Assembly (NCBI GenBank): GCA_029262355.1
Contig: JAJCZO010000336.1
Coordinates: 1-64,000 of the forward strand
Origin: Deltaproteobacteria bacterium
Lineage (GTDB): Bacteria; Desulfobacterota; Binatia; UBA12015
Direction: 5' to 3'
Length of the DNA: 64,000 bases
The notes beneath the pieces were generated by a model, which saw nothing but the letters and a program-made list of their open reading frames with translations, searched no databases and had not been told where the DNA came from. Position 1 is the stretch's first letter, and the number at the start of each line of letters is the position of its first letter. The translations under genes and the position numbers were made by a program. This document shows, piece after piece, positions 18,722 to 27,548 of this stretch.

Positions 18722-20338
18722 TCAGCGACCGAGCCGGGCCGCGACGGCTCGCCCCACGCGCACCCCGTCGAGGGCCGCGCTCACGATCCCTCCCGCGTAG
18801 CCGGCGCCCTCGCCGCATGGGTAGAGCCCGGTGAGATGCGGGCTCTCGAGCCCCTCGGCGTCGCGAGGGACCCGAACGGGCGAACTCGTACGCGACTCGA
18901 CTCCCACGAGTACCGCCTCTTCGGTGACGTAGCCCTTCAGACGGCGATCGAACCGCATCAGCGCCTCCCGTATGCGCCCGGCAATCTCGAGCCCGCTTCC
19001 GTTCAGAAGCTCCGCCACGTCGGCACTCCGCAAGCCCGGACGATAGCTCGATGTCGGAAGGGTGCTCGAGGATCGACCGGCCAGGAAGTCGGTCACGCGC
19101 ACGGCCGGCGCTACGAGCCGGCCTCCTCCGATGCGGGCCGCTTCTCGCTCGAGGGCACGTTGCAGCGCGATCCCCCCAAGGGGGCCGGTGAACCCGGAGG
19201 CCTCGACGTCCTCGGGGGAAACCGCCACGACCAAGCCCGAGTTCGCGTGCGGCGAATCCCGGCGCGAGAGGCTCATGCCGTTCACGACCACTCCATCGGG
19301 CTCGGTCGCGGCCGGAACGATGAAACCACCCGGGCACATGCAGAACGAGAACACGCCACGGCCGTCCACCTCATGGGCCAGTCGGTACGCCGCACTCGGC
19401 AACCGCGGGTGGCCGGCCGCGCGCCCGTACTGGATCGAGTTGATCAGCGGCTGCGGGTGCTCGATGCGCACGCCCAGGGCAAAACCCTTCGCTTCGAGCG
19501 GCAGGCCACGACGCTCCAACCCTTCGAGCACATCACGAGCGGAATGACCGGCCGCGAGCACCACTGCTTCGGCCTCGACCCCTTCGCCCCCTTCGAGTTC
19601 GACGCCCCGAACCCGGTCACCGTCCACGTGCAGGTCGGAGACACGGGACTCGAAGCGAAACCGCACGCCGACCGCCTCGAGTCGCTCGCGCAGCGCCGTC
19701 ACCACTTGCGGTAGGCGATTGGACCCGATGTGGGGACGGGCGTCGGTCAGAACCCTCTCGGGGGCACCATGTAGAGCGAGCACCTCGATGACGTCCCGAA
19801 CGTCACCACGCTTGTGGGAGCGGGTGTAGAGCTTGCCATCACTGTAGGTGCCGGCGCCCCCCTCACCGAAACAGTAGTTGCTGTCCGGATCGACGTGTCC
19901 CTCCACCGTGAGCCCGCGGAGATCGCGGCGCCGTGGTCGTACGGGCTTGCCGCGCTCGAGGATCGTCGATCCGATCCCGGCACGCGCCAACTCATACGCA
20001 CACCAGAGGCCGGCCGGCCCGGCGCCCACGATCGCCACCCGACCCGGGTCATCCACCGTCTGGGGCAGGCGGCCGCCCAACACGACGTCGGTCGCGCGCC
20101 CCTCACCCTCGCCGGCAGAATCGCCAACGGCGACGGTGAGTCGAAAGCGCACCCGCCCTCGTCGTGCGTCGAGCGACCGCTTGAGCAGACGAATCGGCGG
20201 AAGGTTTCCCGATCCGACCCCCAGGGCCCGAGCGACCCGCGCCCGCAGCGCGTCGTCATCGTCTGGATCGTCCAGGCCGAGAAGGAGCTCGACATCGGAG
20301 GGGAGCTTGCGGGCCATCCGTGAAGGGTAGCGGAGCAC
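18722..20338 (-). CDS. NAD(P)/FAD-dependent oxidoreductase
   Basis: VAIVGAGPAGLWCAYELARAGIGSTILERGKPV...; GLYPCGEGAGYAGGIVSAALDGVRVG at C terminus. Confidence 0.88.
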   Translation of the reverse strand: MLRYPSRMARKLPSDVELLLGLDDPDDDDALRARVARALGVGSGNLPPIRLLKRSLDARRGRVRFRLTVAVGDSAGEGEGRATDVVLGGRLPQTVDDPGRVAIVGAGPAGLWCAYELARAGIGSTILERGKPVRPRRRDLRGLTVEGHVDPDSNYCFGEGGAGTYSDGKLYTRSHKRGDVRDVIEVLALHGAPERVLTDARPHIGSNRLPQVVTALRERLEAVGVRFRFESRVSDLHVDGDRVRGVELEGGEGVEAEAVVLAAGHSARDVLEGLERRGLPLEAKGFALGVRIEHPQPLINSIQYGRAAGHPRLPSAAYRLAHEVDGRGVFSFCMCPGGFIVPAATEPDGVVVNGMSLSRRDSPHANSGLVVAVSPEDVEASGFTGPLGGIALQRALEREAARIGGGRLVAPAVRVTDFLAGRSSSTLPTSSYRPGLRSADVAELLNGSGLEIAGRIREALMRFDRRLKGYVTEEAVLVGVESRTSSPVRVPRDAEGLESPHLTGLYPCGEGAGYAGGIVSAALDGVRVGRAVAARLGR

Positions 20339-20424
20339 CGCCGGTCGTGCGCCCCCCGCAGAAGTTCGCCGAACGTAGAGACGATCCGAGTTGATACTGC
20401 GTCACACGGACCCGATACTCCCGG

Positions 20425-21723
20425 GTGCGCAAAAACCTCATCAAGGCAGGCGACGAACACCTACAGTACGAAATCCGCGAGATCGTCGAGATCGCAAACG
20501 AGATCGTGAAGCGCGGCGTGCCGATGATCTGGGAGAACATCGGCGATCCCGTGGCCAAAGGCGAGCGCCTGCCCAGCTGGATGAAGGAGGTGGTCCAGCA
20601 AGCCGTCGACGAGGATCAAACTTACGCCTACGCGCCGAGCAAGGGCGACCTCGAGGCGCGGCGGTTCATCCTCCAGCACTACAGCAACCATGAGATTTGT
20701 ACCGTCGAAGACGTCATCTTCTTCAACGGGCTCGGTGAGGCGATCAACAAGATCTTCTCCAATCTCCCCACCGACGCACGCGTGATCGGTCCGAACCCGA
20801 CCTATCCCTCGCACGCAACCGCCGAGGCCATGCACCATGGCGGCCATCACCTGACGTACCCGCTCGATCTCACACGCAACGGGCGGATCGACGTGGCTCA
20901 GCTCGAGCGGGCCGTCCGCGAGGGCGAGGACATCGTCGGCATTCTCGTCATCAACCCCAACAACCCGCTCGGCGTGGTCCACCCGCGCGAGGACCTCGAA
21001 GCCGTCGTGCGAATCGCGCGCGAGCACCACTGCTTTCTCATCTTCGACGAGATCTATCAGAACATCGTGTTCGACCCCTCCATGATCGTGCGCCTCGCCG
21101 ACATCGTCGGAGACGTACCAGCGATCTCCATGAAGGGAGTGAGCAAGGAGCTTCCCTGGCCCGGTAGTCGTTGCGGATGGATCGAGGTCTACAACGCCGA
21201 CCGGGACGAGAACTTTCGCGGCTACATCAATACGATCGTCATCAGCAAGATGCTCGAGGTGTGCTCGACGACGCTTCCCCAAGTGGTCTTCCCCAAGATC
21301 GTCGGCCACCCCGAGTTCGCGGGCTTCCTGGCGACGCGCATCGCCAAGTACCAATCGCGCGCGAACCAAGCGCTCGAGATCTTCGCCGGGTGCGACACTC
21401 TCCGCCCCGTCGTCCCCGACGGCGTATTCTACTTGACCGTCACCTTCGACTCCGAGCGCTTCCCGAAGACCGAGAAGCTTGCGGCCGTCAACGCCGACGT
21501 GCGCGACTATCTGAACTCCCTCGAGGCGAGCAACGAACTGCGCAGGGACAAGCTCTTCGCCTACGAGCTGATGGGCAGCGAGGGGGTCTGCGTGGTCCCA
21601 CTCTCGGGTTTCTCTAGTCCTTACGACGGCTTTCGCATGACTTTGCTCGAGGAGAACGCCGAACTGTTCGACGAGACCTGCCGGCGCATCCGTCGGGGGG
21701 CAGAGGCGTTCTTTCGGAGCTGA
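20425..21723 (+). CDS. Class I/II pyridoxal-phosphate aminotransferase
   Basis: PTYPSHATAEA, INPNNPLGVVHPREDLEAVV, FDEIYQNIVF, SMKGVSKELPWPGSRCGW. Confidence 0.92.
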   Translation: MRKNLIKAGDEHLQYEIREIVEIANEIVKRGVPMIWENIGDPVAKGERLPSWMKEVVQQAVDEDQTYAYAPSKGDLEARRFILQHYSNHEICTVEDVIFFNGLGEAINKIFSNLPTDARVIGPNPTYPSHATAEAMHHGGHHLTYPLDLTRNGRIDVAQLERAVREGEDIVGILVINPNNPLGVVHPREDLEAVVRIAREHHCFLIFDEIYQNIVFDPSMIVRLADIVGDVPAISMKGVSKELPWPGSRCGWIEVYNADRDENFRGYINTIVISKMLEVCSTTLPQVVFPKIVGHPEFAGFLATRIAKYQSRANQALEIFAGCDTLRPVVPDGVFYLTVTFDSERFPKTEKLAAVNADVRDYLNSLEASNELRRDKLFAYELMGSEGVCVVPLSGFSSPYDGFRMTLLEENAELFDETCRRIRRGAEAFFRS

Positions 21724-21726
21724 CCG

Positions 21727-21794
21727 GAAGAACAGAAACAGAATAGAAAACAGGAACAGAAACAGAAACAGAATGCCCAAGCGGAAACAGAATG
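21727..21794 (+). repeat. Purine-rich (acagaa)n microsatellite-like tract
   Basis: gaacagaaacagaatagaaaacaggaacagaaacagaaacagaatg...cggaaacagaat. Confidence 0.85.
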
Positions 21795-21797
21795 GCC

Positions 21798-21833
21798 AGG
21801 AACCTTCCCTAGACGAGGAACCTTCCCTAGACG
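21798..21833 (+). repeat. 18-bp perfect tandem duplication aggaaccttccctagacg x2
   Basis: Read directly from sequence: 21798-21815 and 21816-21833. Confidence 0.97.
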
Positions 21834-21886
21834 AAACGTTTCATCCGGTCTGAATCAGACCGCTTCACCTCGAAACGTTCCGTTCG
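21833..21886. repeat. Left-end palindromes and inverted repeat of REP-type transposase element
   Basis: gaaacgtttc palindrome 21833-21842; cggtctg-a-a-tcagaccg hairpin 21846-21862; cgaaacgttccgttcg 21871-21886, which is 13/15 identical to the reverse complement of 22979-22993. Confidence 0.85.
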
Positions 21887-21926
21887 TGTACGAGCTCGAC
21901 TCATCCCCGATCTCGGCTTCTCACGC

Positions 21927-22955
21927 TTGGCCCGCTACCTGCATTTCGTCTCCTTCGTGATTCGCGGTCCAATGCCAACAACGCAGGAACTCCGAGATGC
22001 ATTCGGCGGGGTCAGGCACGCCAGGTTTCACGACCGAACCGTGATGTATCATGTCGTCCTGCGCGCGTTTCAGGGTAGGTTCCTCCTTCGCCCCGATCCG
22101 CGTGGAGTATTGAACGGCATCATCGCCGGCGTCATCGGGCGCGCCCAGGAGCGGTGGCCCAACGTCCGGCTCTACGCTCACGTCTGGCTCTCCAATCACG
22201 CACACCTGATCGTGCGGGGTTCTCCGGAGGATCTGCCGGACTTCATTGGGTTCATCGAGCGCGAGATCAGTCGCCGGTGGGGCAACCACATCGATTGGCC
22301 TGATCGCATGTGGCAGCGCTACGAGTCGTCGGCTCTCATCGGGGTCGAGAGCGAACTCCGCGCCTTTCGGTACGTCCTTGCCCAGAGCACCAAGGAGCAC
22401 CTCGTCGACAATCCCCTCAAGTGGCCAGGCGTTCATTGCACCAAGGAGCTGATCGCCGGAAAGGAACGCAAGGGCACGTGGTTCGATGGCACGGGCTACG
22501 GCAAGGCGCGGCACGCGCAGCTCGCCTGTGTCACACCGAAACTGGTACAGAGGCGCGACTTCGAGATCCCGTACTCGGTCGCTCTCGAGCAACTGCCTTC
22601 TTGCCGCGACATGAGTGCCGACGAGTACGGCTCGTTCGTAGCGGATCTCGTCGCGGAGATTGCGAAGACCGCCGCCCTCGAGCGACAAGCCGCCGGCAAA
22701 CGTGTTCTCGGCGTTCGCAGAATTCTCTCGACGCCAAGGGAATATCGCTCGGAACTCCCGCGACCGCCGTGGTACGAAGGCCGCCGGCGCATGATCGTGT
22801 GGGCCGATCGATTCGCGGATGCGACCCGCGCTTACCTCCGTCGATACTGGGAGTTTCAACGCAAGTTCCGCGAAGCATCCCGACGGTTCTGCGACGGGGA
22901 TGTCTCCGTGGACTTTCCCGCGGGTGCTTTTCGCCCCTCGGTCTTCGCCGGCTGA
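21927..22955 (+). CDS. REP-associated tyrosine (Y1, HUH) transposase / RAYT-like
   Basis: DRTVMYHVVLRAFQGRFLL, HUH motif LSNHAHLIVRG, IGFIEREISRRWGNH, catalytic-Tyr-region FRYVLAQSTKEHLVDNPLKWPG. Confidence 0.88.
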   Translation: MARYLHFVSFVIRGPMPTTQELRDAFGGVRHARFHDRTVMYHVVLRAFQGRFLLRPDPRGVLNGIIAGVIGRAQERWPNVRLYAHVWLSNHAHLIVRGSPEDLPDFIGFIEREISRRWGNHIDWPDRMWQRYESSALIGVESELRAFRYVLAQSTKEHLVDNPLKWPGVHCTKELIAGKERKGTWFDGTGYGKARHAQLACVTPKLVQRRDFEIPYSVALEQLPSCRDMSADEYGSFVADLVAEIAKTAALERQAAGKRVLGVRRILSTPREYRSELPRPPWYEGRRRMIVWADRFADATRAYLRRYWEFQRKFREASRRFCDGDVSVDFPAGAFRPSVFAG

Positions 22956-22978
22956 GCCCCGCCGACGGGCACGGCCCT

Positions 22979-23033
22979 GAACGAATCGTTTCGTCCTGGC
23001 CAGACCGCCTCGGTGCGAGGCGGTCTGGTCAGG
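22979..23033. repeat. Right-end inverted repeat and long hairpin of the RAYT element
   Basis: gaacgaatcgtttcg 22979-22993; hairpin cctggccagaccgcctcg-gtg-cgaggcggtctggtcagg 22995-23033 (18-bp stem with one G.T). Confidence 0.9.
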
Positions 23034-23173
23034 CACGAAGTCGGGACGCTCTCAGTTTCAATCCTAGCCTGATGACTCTCGATGCTGAGCTCGGCGAGGG
23101 GGCAACTTTTGGTGCCCACACACGAGGTGGACCGGGACGGACCACCTACGCTAACTCACTGAACACACTTCAC

Positions 23174-23268
23174 GGAGGAGGATCGGGGCCGGTGTCCCGC
23201 ACGGTCTTCAAAACCGCAGGACCCCTCATTGAGGGGTCGGATGGTTCGACTCCATCCCTCCTCCGCCA
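23174..23268 (+). tRNA. selC: tRNA-Sec, anticodon TCA at 23208-23210
   Basis: 95 nt; 8-bp acceptor ggaggagg/cctcctcc, discriminator G and encoded CCA; anticodon loop cttcaaa; long variable arm gacccctc-att-gaggggtc; 5-bp T stem gatgg-ttcgact-ccatc. Confidence 0.96.
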
Positions 23269-23348
23269 AACCTTGGACAGCCGTTCCAACCCCACCGCTA
23301 CAAACCCGTTCTTCTCGAGCCGCACGTTCCTTTTGCTAGGATCGGCTC

Positions 23349-23577
23349 GTGCACGTAGTCGTACTCGGTGGCGGCATCCAAGGATGCTTGCCTCGCCTTG
23401 GAGGCTCTCGCTCCGAGGGGTCGACATCGACTTTTTCGAGGCCGAGTCCGCCTTGATGTCGGGGGCGTCACGGCACACCGAAGGCAAGATTCACCTGGGC
23501 TTGGTCTAGGCCAACGACCCCGGCCTTCGCACGGCCGAGCTGATGGCGCAGGGAGCGCTGCGCTTCCGGCCACTACC
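23349..23577 (+). pseudogene. Decayed FAD-dependent (DAO-type) oxidoreductase N-terminal fragment
   Basis: GTG start HVVVLGGGIQGC, frameshift, then RGVDIDFFEAESALMSGASRHTEGKIHLGLV-TAG-ANDPGLRTAELMAQGALRF. Confidence 0.8.
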
Positions 23578-23819
23578 ACGTCGAGGGATCGATCCACATC
23601 GAGACCCGTTCGGGCACGGTCGGCGGCGCGTTGCTGAGCCCCGGATGGAGCCAAGGAGAATCCTTCGGCACCTGGTCCGACGGCGAGCAAGCGAGCGTCC
23701 GCATTCCAGCCGAGTCGTCTCGTTGGCAAGCGACGCTGCGAGGGACGGTCTTCGCCCCCGACGGACCCGTGCAGCTCCGCTGGTCGGGGCCCAACGTGAG
23801 CATGGGAGAAACAGCTGAA
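23578..23819 (+). pseudogene. Orphan C-terminal fragment of an unidentified (possibly glycan-related) protein
   Basis: GSIHIETRSGTVGGALLSPGWSQGESFGTWSDGEQASVRIPAESSRWQATLRGTVFAPDGPVQLRWSGPNVS, no start or upstream domain. Confidence 0.5.
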
Positions 23820-24079
23820 GGAGACGATGCTTCACCAAGCCCAGAGCGCCGTATGTGTACCCCGGGGAGGCGCACGGTGGGGTTCCCGCGAACGGCACTC
23901 ATCGCTCGTGTACCGCCAGAGGGATCGCGCCGATGGGTTAGCGTCGATCGAAGCCTGTCGCCAAGCAACGGCGGAGCAGGAAAATCGGCAAGCTTTCGAG
24001 GAGGCGAGACACTGCGACGGGTGTCGAGGAGCGACAAGGCATTGACGCGATCTCTCTGACGGTGCACGAGAGGGGCCCG

Positions 24080-25078
24080 ATGCCGAAGAGGAACGAGAGC
24101 CGTCCCATCCTCACCGCCCTACTCTGCCTCGTCGCGGCGGCGAGCCCCGCATCCGCAGAGGGCCCGAGCTTCGGCGTTCTGACGCCGTTGGACCGAACCG
24201 CTTGGTCCGACGTACGAAGCGCCTGGAAGGAGATCGAATCGCTCGGCTTCGCGAGCGCCTGGGTGAACGATCACCTGCTTCCGGCACCCGGTCCCGAGAC
24301 CGATCCACACCTGGAAGCCTGGACGACACTCGCTGCTCTCTGTGCGATCACCCCGCGTGTCGAGGTCGGCGTGCTCGTGTCCGGCAACACCTATCGCAAC
24401 CCGGCCCTGCTCGCGAAGATGGCGACGACCGTCGACCACGTGAGCGGCGGGCGGCTGGCTCTGGGACTCGGGGCCGCATGGTTCCGTCGCGAGCATGAGG
24501 CGTACGGCTTCGTCTTCGGTTCCGCGCGCGAGCGCGCGCGACGCCTGCAGGAATCGCTCGAAGTCATCACCCGACTCTGGAGCGGCGGTGACAGCTTCGA
24601 CGGCACCTACTACTCGCTCGACGACGCTCCCTTTGCGCCCCCCAACCTACGAACCCCACGGCCGCCCGTGATCGTCGGAGGGCAGGGCAAGCAGTGGATC
24701 GTGCCGCTGGTCGGTCGTCTAGCCGATGGCTGGAACGCCGCGCCCAACGTCACGGCCGACGGGTTCCGCGAGCGGGTCGAGATCATCCGAGACGCGTGCG
24801 CCGCTTCTGGCCGAACCGAATGCCCGTCACGCTTGTCGAAGGTTCTTCAGCTCCGCTCGATCTCCGATGAGCCCACGACGGCACCGGACGGCGACCCGAA
24901 GAAGACCAACTGGATCCTCCAGGGAACACCCGATCAAATCACCGCTCGGATCCAGAGCTTCGTCGACGCTGGCGCGAACGAATTCATCGTGATGCTTCCG
25001 GTGCCGTACGACCTCGCAGCGCTGCGACGCTTCGCGACCGAGGTCGTGCCCCGCTTCGCTCACACCACGAAAGGCTGA
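24080..25078 (+). CDS. LLM-class (luciferase-like, likely F420-dependent) oxidoreductase with N-terminal signal peptide
   Basis: Signal MPKRNESRPILTALLCLVAAASPASAEG; SLGFASAWVNDHLLPAP, LAKMATTVDHVSGGRLALGLGAAW. Confidence 0.88.
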   Translation: MPKRNESRPILTALLCLVAAASPASAEGPSFGVLTPLDRTAWSDVRSAWKEIESLGFASAWVNDHLLPAPGPETDPHLEAWTTLAALCAITPRVEVGVLVSGNTYRNPALLAKMATTVDHVSGGRLALGLGAAWFRREHEAYGFVFGSARERARRLQESLEVITRLWSGGDSFDGTYYSLDDAPFAPPNLRTPRPPVIVGGQGKQWIVPLVGRLADGWNAAPNVTADGFRERVEIIRDACAASGRTECPSRLSKVLQLRSISDEPTTAPDGDPKKTNWILQGTPDQITARIQSFVDAGANEFIVMLPVPYDLAALRRFATEVVPRFAHTTKG

Positions 25079-25080
25079 GC

Positions 25081-26694
25081 TCAAGCCGGCTCGAGCTCCG
25101 GACTTTCCGAGCGATTCCGCTTCATCTCAGCGACCAAGCGATCCGCCGTTCGCAGCGCGAGGGCGCAGAACGTCAGGGTCGCATTGGTGCAACCGCCCGT
25201 GACGAGCAACGGGGCGCCCGCGACGAACAGATTCTCGTGATCGTGTGCGCGCCCGAAGGGATCGCACACGCTCGTGGTGGCATCATCCCCCATGCGGCAA
25301 CCACCACCGCGATGTGGGTGCGCGCTGGGACCGTGAAAGAACTGTACCTCGCCACCCGCTTTCTTGGTCATCGCTTCGAAGAGTTTCCGAACTTCGCGTC
25401 CACCAGCGCGGCGGCGTCGTTCTGGGGCCGCGTCGTAAACATACTCGGTCTTCGGCATGGGATCGCCCCAAGGGTAGAAGGACGAGGGATCGTCGACGAT
25501 CCGGCTTTGATCGCCAAAGTAGACGTCGATCAGGCTTCTCAACTGCACCAGCCCGCGCGTCGAGCGCACTCGCCAATCCGCGAGCACCTCGTCTCCGAGC
25601 TGCACGCCCCCCTCGTGATTGCGCAGGTGCGGCAGATGCGGCGCCGCCATGGCCGACAGATCAAACCGAACGTTCTCCGCTCCGACCGGCTCCCGCATGT
25701 ACCGACGTGTCATGAGCCGGTTCTGCTCGTGTACCCAGCCGAAGATCTGATCGGGAATCGTCAGGTTCGCGATCACCACCGGGTGCCCTTGGATGAAGCG
25801 CCCGAGCGTCCCGGACGAGTTCGCGAGGCCACGGGGGAAGTCTGGCGTCGCCGACCGTGCAAGCAGGTGGGGCGCAAAGGGAAAGCCGGTCGCCAGAACG
25901 AAGTAGCTGCTCTCGAGGGACACCGGCATTCCCGTCTTGACATCGACGGCGTCCGCCCGCGCGATGCGATGGCCGGAGTCGATCTCCAAGCGGCGCACGG
26001 CCACGCGTTCGACCAGCTCGATCTTTCGCGCGTGGGCTAGAGCGCGCAGCGTGAAGTCGGGCGAGTACTTGGCGCCGGTCGGGCAAACGTAGCAGGTGTC
26101 GCAACGCACGCAGGCGGGGCGCCCGTCGTAGGGTCGCGAGTTCTTTGCGTACGGTGCCGCGTGTAACGCGATGCCGGCGCGTCCGGCCCAGTCGCGCACG
26201 GTGCGCAGATCCATGCTCTCGGGGATCGGCGGCATCGGAAAGGGCGCCGAGCGCGGTCCTCCGTCGGGCTCTCCCGATACGCCGAGCCGCCGCTCGGCCT
26301 CGTCGTAATGCGGCTCCAGGTCTTCGTACGAGATTGGCCAGTCTCGTCCGTAGCCGTAGAGAGAATGGAGGCGGAAGTCCTCAGGCGTGAAGCGCGGCGT
26401 CTGTGCCGTCCAGTGCGTCGCTTGTCCTCCAACGTACATCGTCGGCTTCTGCACGGCGCCGCCTGCCGCGTCGCCGGGCGGCGGACGGCCAACGACCCGG
26501 TCCCCGGGCCAAGGACGTTCCATGTAGTCCAACCACCGCGCTGCGCGATCCGGGCGACGGGCCGGAGGATCGGCGGCGCGTCCCGCATCCACCACCGTGA
26601 TCGATCCCACCCCCGCCTCCGCAAGACGCGCGGCGACCAGCGCGCCCGCGACGCCGGCTCCGAGGACGCACACCTCGCTTTCGATCCGCCTCAC
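25081..26694 (-). CDS. GMC family oxidoreductase
   Basis: From GTG 26694: EVCVLGAGVAGALVAARLAEAG; ACVRCDTCYVCPTGAKYSPDFTLRALA; HRGGGCRMGDD; FVAGAPLLVTGGCTNATLTFCALALRTAD. Confidence 0.9.
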   Translation of the reverse strand: MRRIESEVCVLGAGVAGALVAARLAEAGVGSITVVDAGRAADPPARRPDRAARWLDYMERPWPGDRVVGRPPPGDAAGGAVQKPTMYVGGQATHWTAQTPRFTPEDFRLHSLYGYGRDWPISYEDLEPHYDEAERRLGVSGEPDGGPRSAPFPMPPIPESMDLRTVRDWAGRAGIALHAAPYAKNSRPYDGRPACVRCDTCYVCPTGAKYSPDFTLRALAHARKIELVERVAVRRLEIDSGHRIARADAVDVKTGMPVSLESSYFVLATGFPFAPHLLARSATPDFPRGLANSSGTLGRFIQGHPVVIANLTIPDQIFGWVHEQNRLMTRRYMREPVGAENVRFDLSAMAAPHLPHLRNHEGGVQLGDEVLADWRVRSTRGLVQLRSLIDVYFGDQSRIVDDPSSFYPWGDPMPKTEYVYDAAPERRRRAGGREVRKLFEAMTKKAGGEVQFFHGPSAHPHRGGGCRMGDDATTSVCDPFGRAHDHENLFVAGAPLLVTGGCTNATLTFCALALRTADRLVAEMKRNRSESPELEPA

Positions 26695-27377
26695 CCGCTT
26701 CGCCTCCGGGGCGGGCGCTCGATGCCGTCGAAGCCGCGACACGTGCGGGGATCGACCACCCGCTCGAGGCTCCGGCCCACTCCCTCCGCAGAGCCGAAGT
26801 AGAACGCCATCAGGGCGATGGCCACGTGATCGGCAGGCGTACCCACGAAGGCGGCGGGGCCGGCGAGCCACAGCGCCGGGGCGCCGATCGGATTGAGATC
26901 GTGAGGCTTCAGCCGCGCGACCGCCGACTCGACGAGCTCTCGTACGATCGCGTCGGACTCGGTGCTCCCGAGCGCCGTGAACGCAACACCGTGGCGCTCT
27001 CGGGCCTCTTCGTCGAGCGCATCGAGCTGCTCATCGTATCTCGTGCGCGGCGAGGTCGGCGCCGATCGCATCTGGCGGCTGAAGGGCAATTCCGAGAGGA
27101 AGGCGGTGTCTTCGGTCGCCATCAGTTCCACACCGGGTGCGAACCCTTCGACCCAGGCCGCGAAGCGTGCGACCACGCGGCGGCGCTCATCGCCCGAGAG
27201 CGCTGTCGGCAGCACAACGCGCGCGAGCGCATCCATGCGACTCCCTGCCGGATCGTCTGCACGTTCAGCGCCGGGGGCCGCTCGCGCGGGCTGGCGCCAG
27301 GGCCAGAGCAGTGTCGCGAGGAGCTGCGCGCACGTCTGGAGAATCCCGCGGCGGCCGATCTTCGCAAGGAAATCCAC
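26691..27377 (-). CDS. Gluconate 2-dehydrogenase subunit 3 family protein with Tat-like signal
   Basis: GRRGILQTCAQLLATLL signal region; GTGA overlap with GMC gene. Confidence 0.7.
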   Translation of the reverse strand: MDFLAKIGRRGILQTCAQLLATLLWPWRQPARAAPGAERADDPAGSRMDALARVVLPTALSGDERRRVVARFAAWVEGFAPGVELMATEDTAFLSELPFSRQMRSAPTSPRTRYDEQLDALDEEARERHGVAFTALGSTESDAIVRELVESAVARLKPHDLNPIGAPALWLAGPAAFVGTPADHVAIALMAFYFGSAEGVGRSLERVVDPRTCRGFDGIERPPRRRSG

Positions 27378-27548
27378 CGCGGCCGAGGTCTATCCGCCCT
27401 GCTCTCATCGAGCAACCAGCCGCGCGCTCGGCCCGGCTCGAAGCCTTCCGCGGACACGCGCGAGTCGTCTGAGGTTTCGCATACTCTGCGGCTCACCCCC
27501 GACGACACGCTCCGTGCTCTGCCGTCGCGCGTGCCGCACCCGCTGACG

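Noticed and set aside
21727-21833. Repeat tract considered as a CRISPR array
   Set aside because: No regular repeat-spacer periodicity and no cas genes nearby
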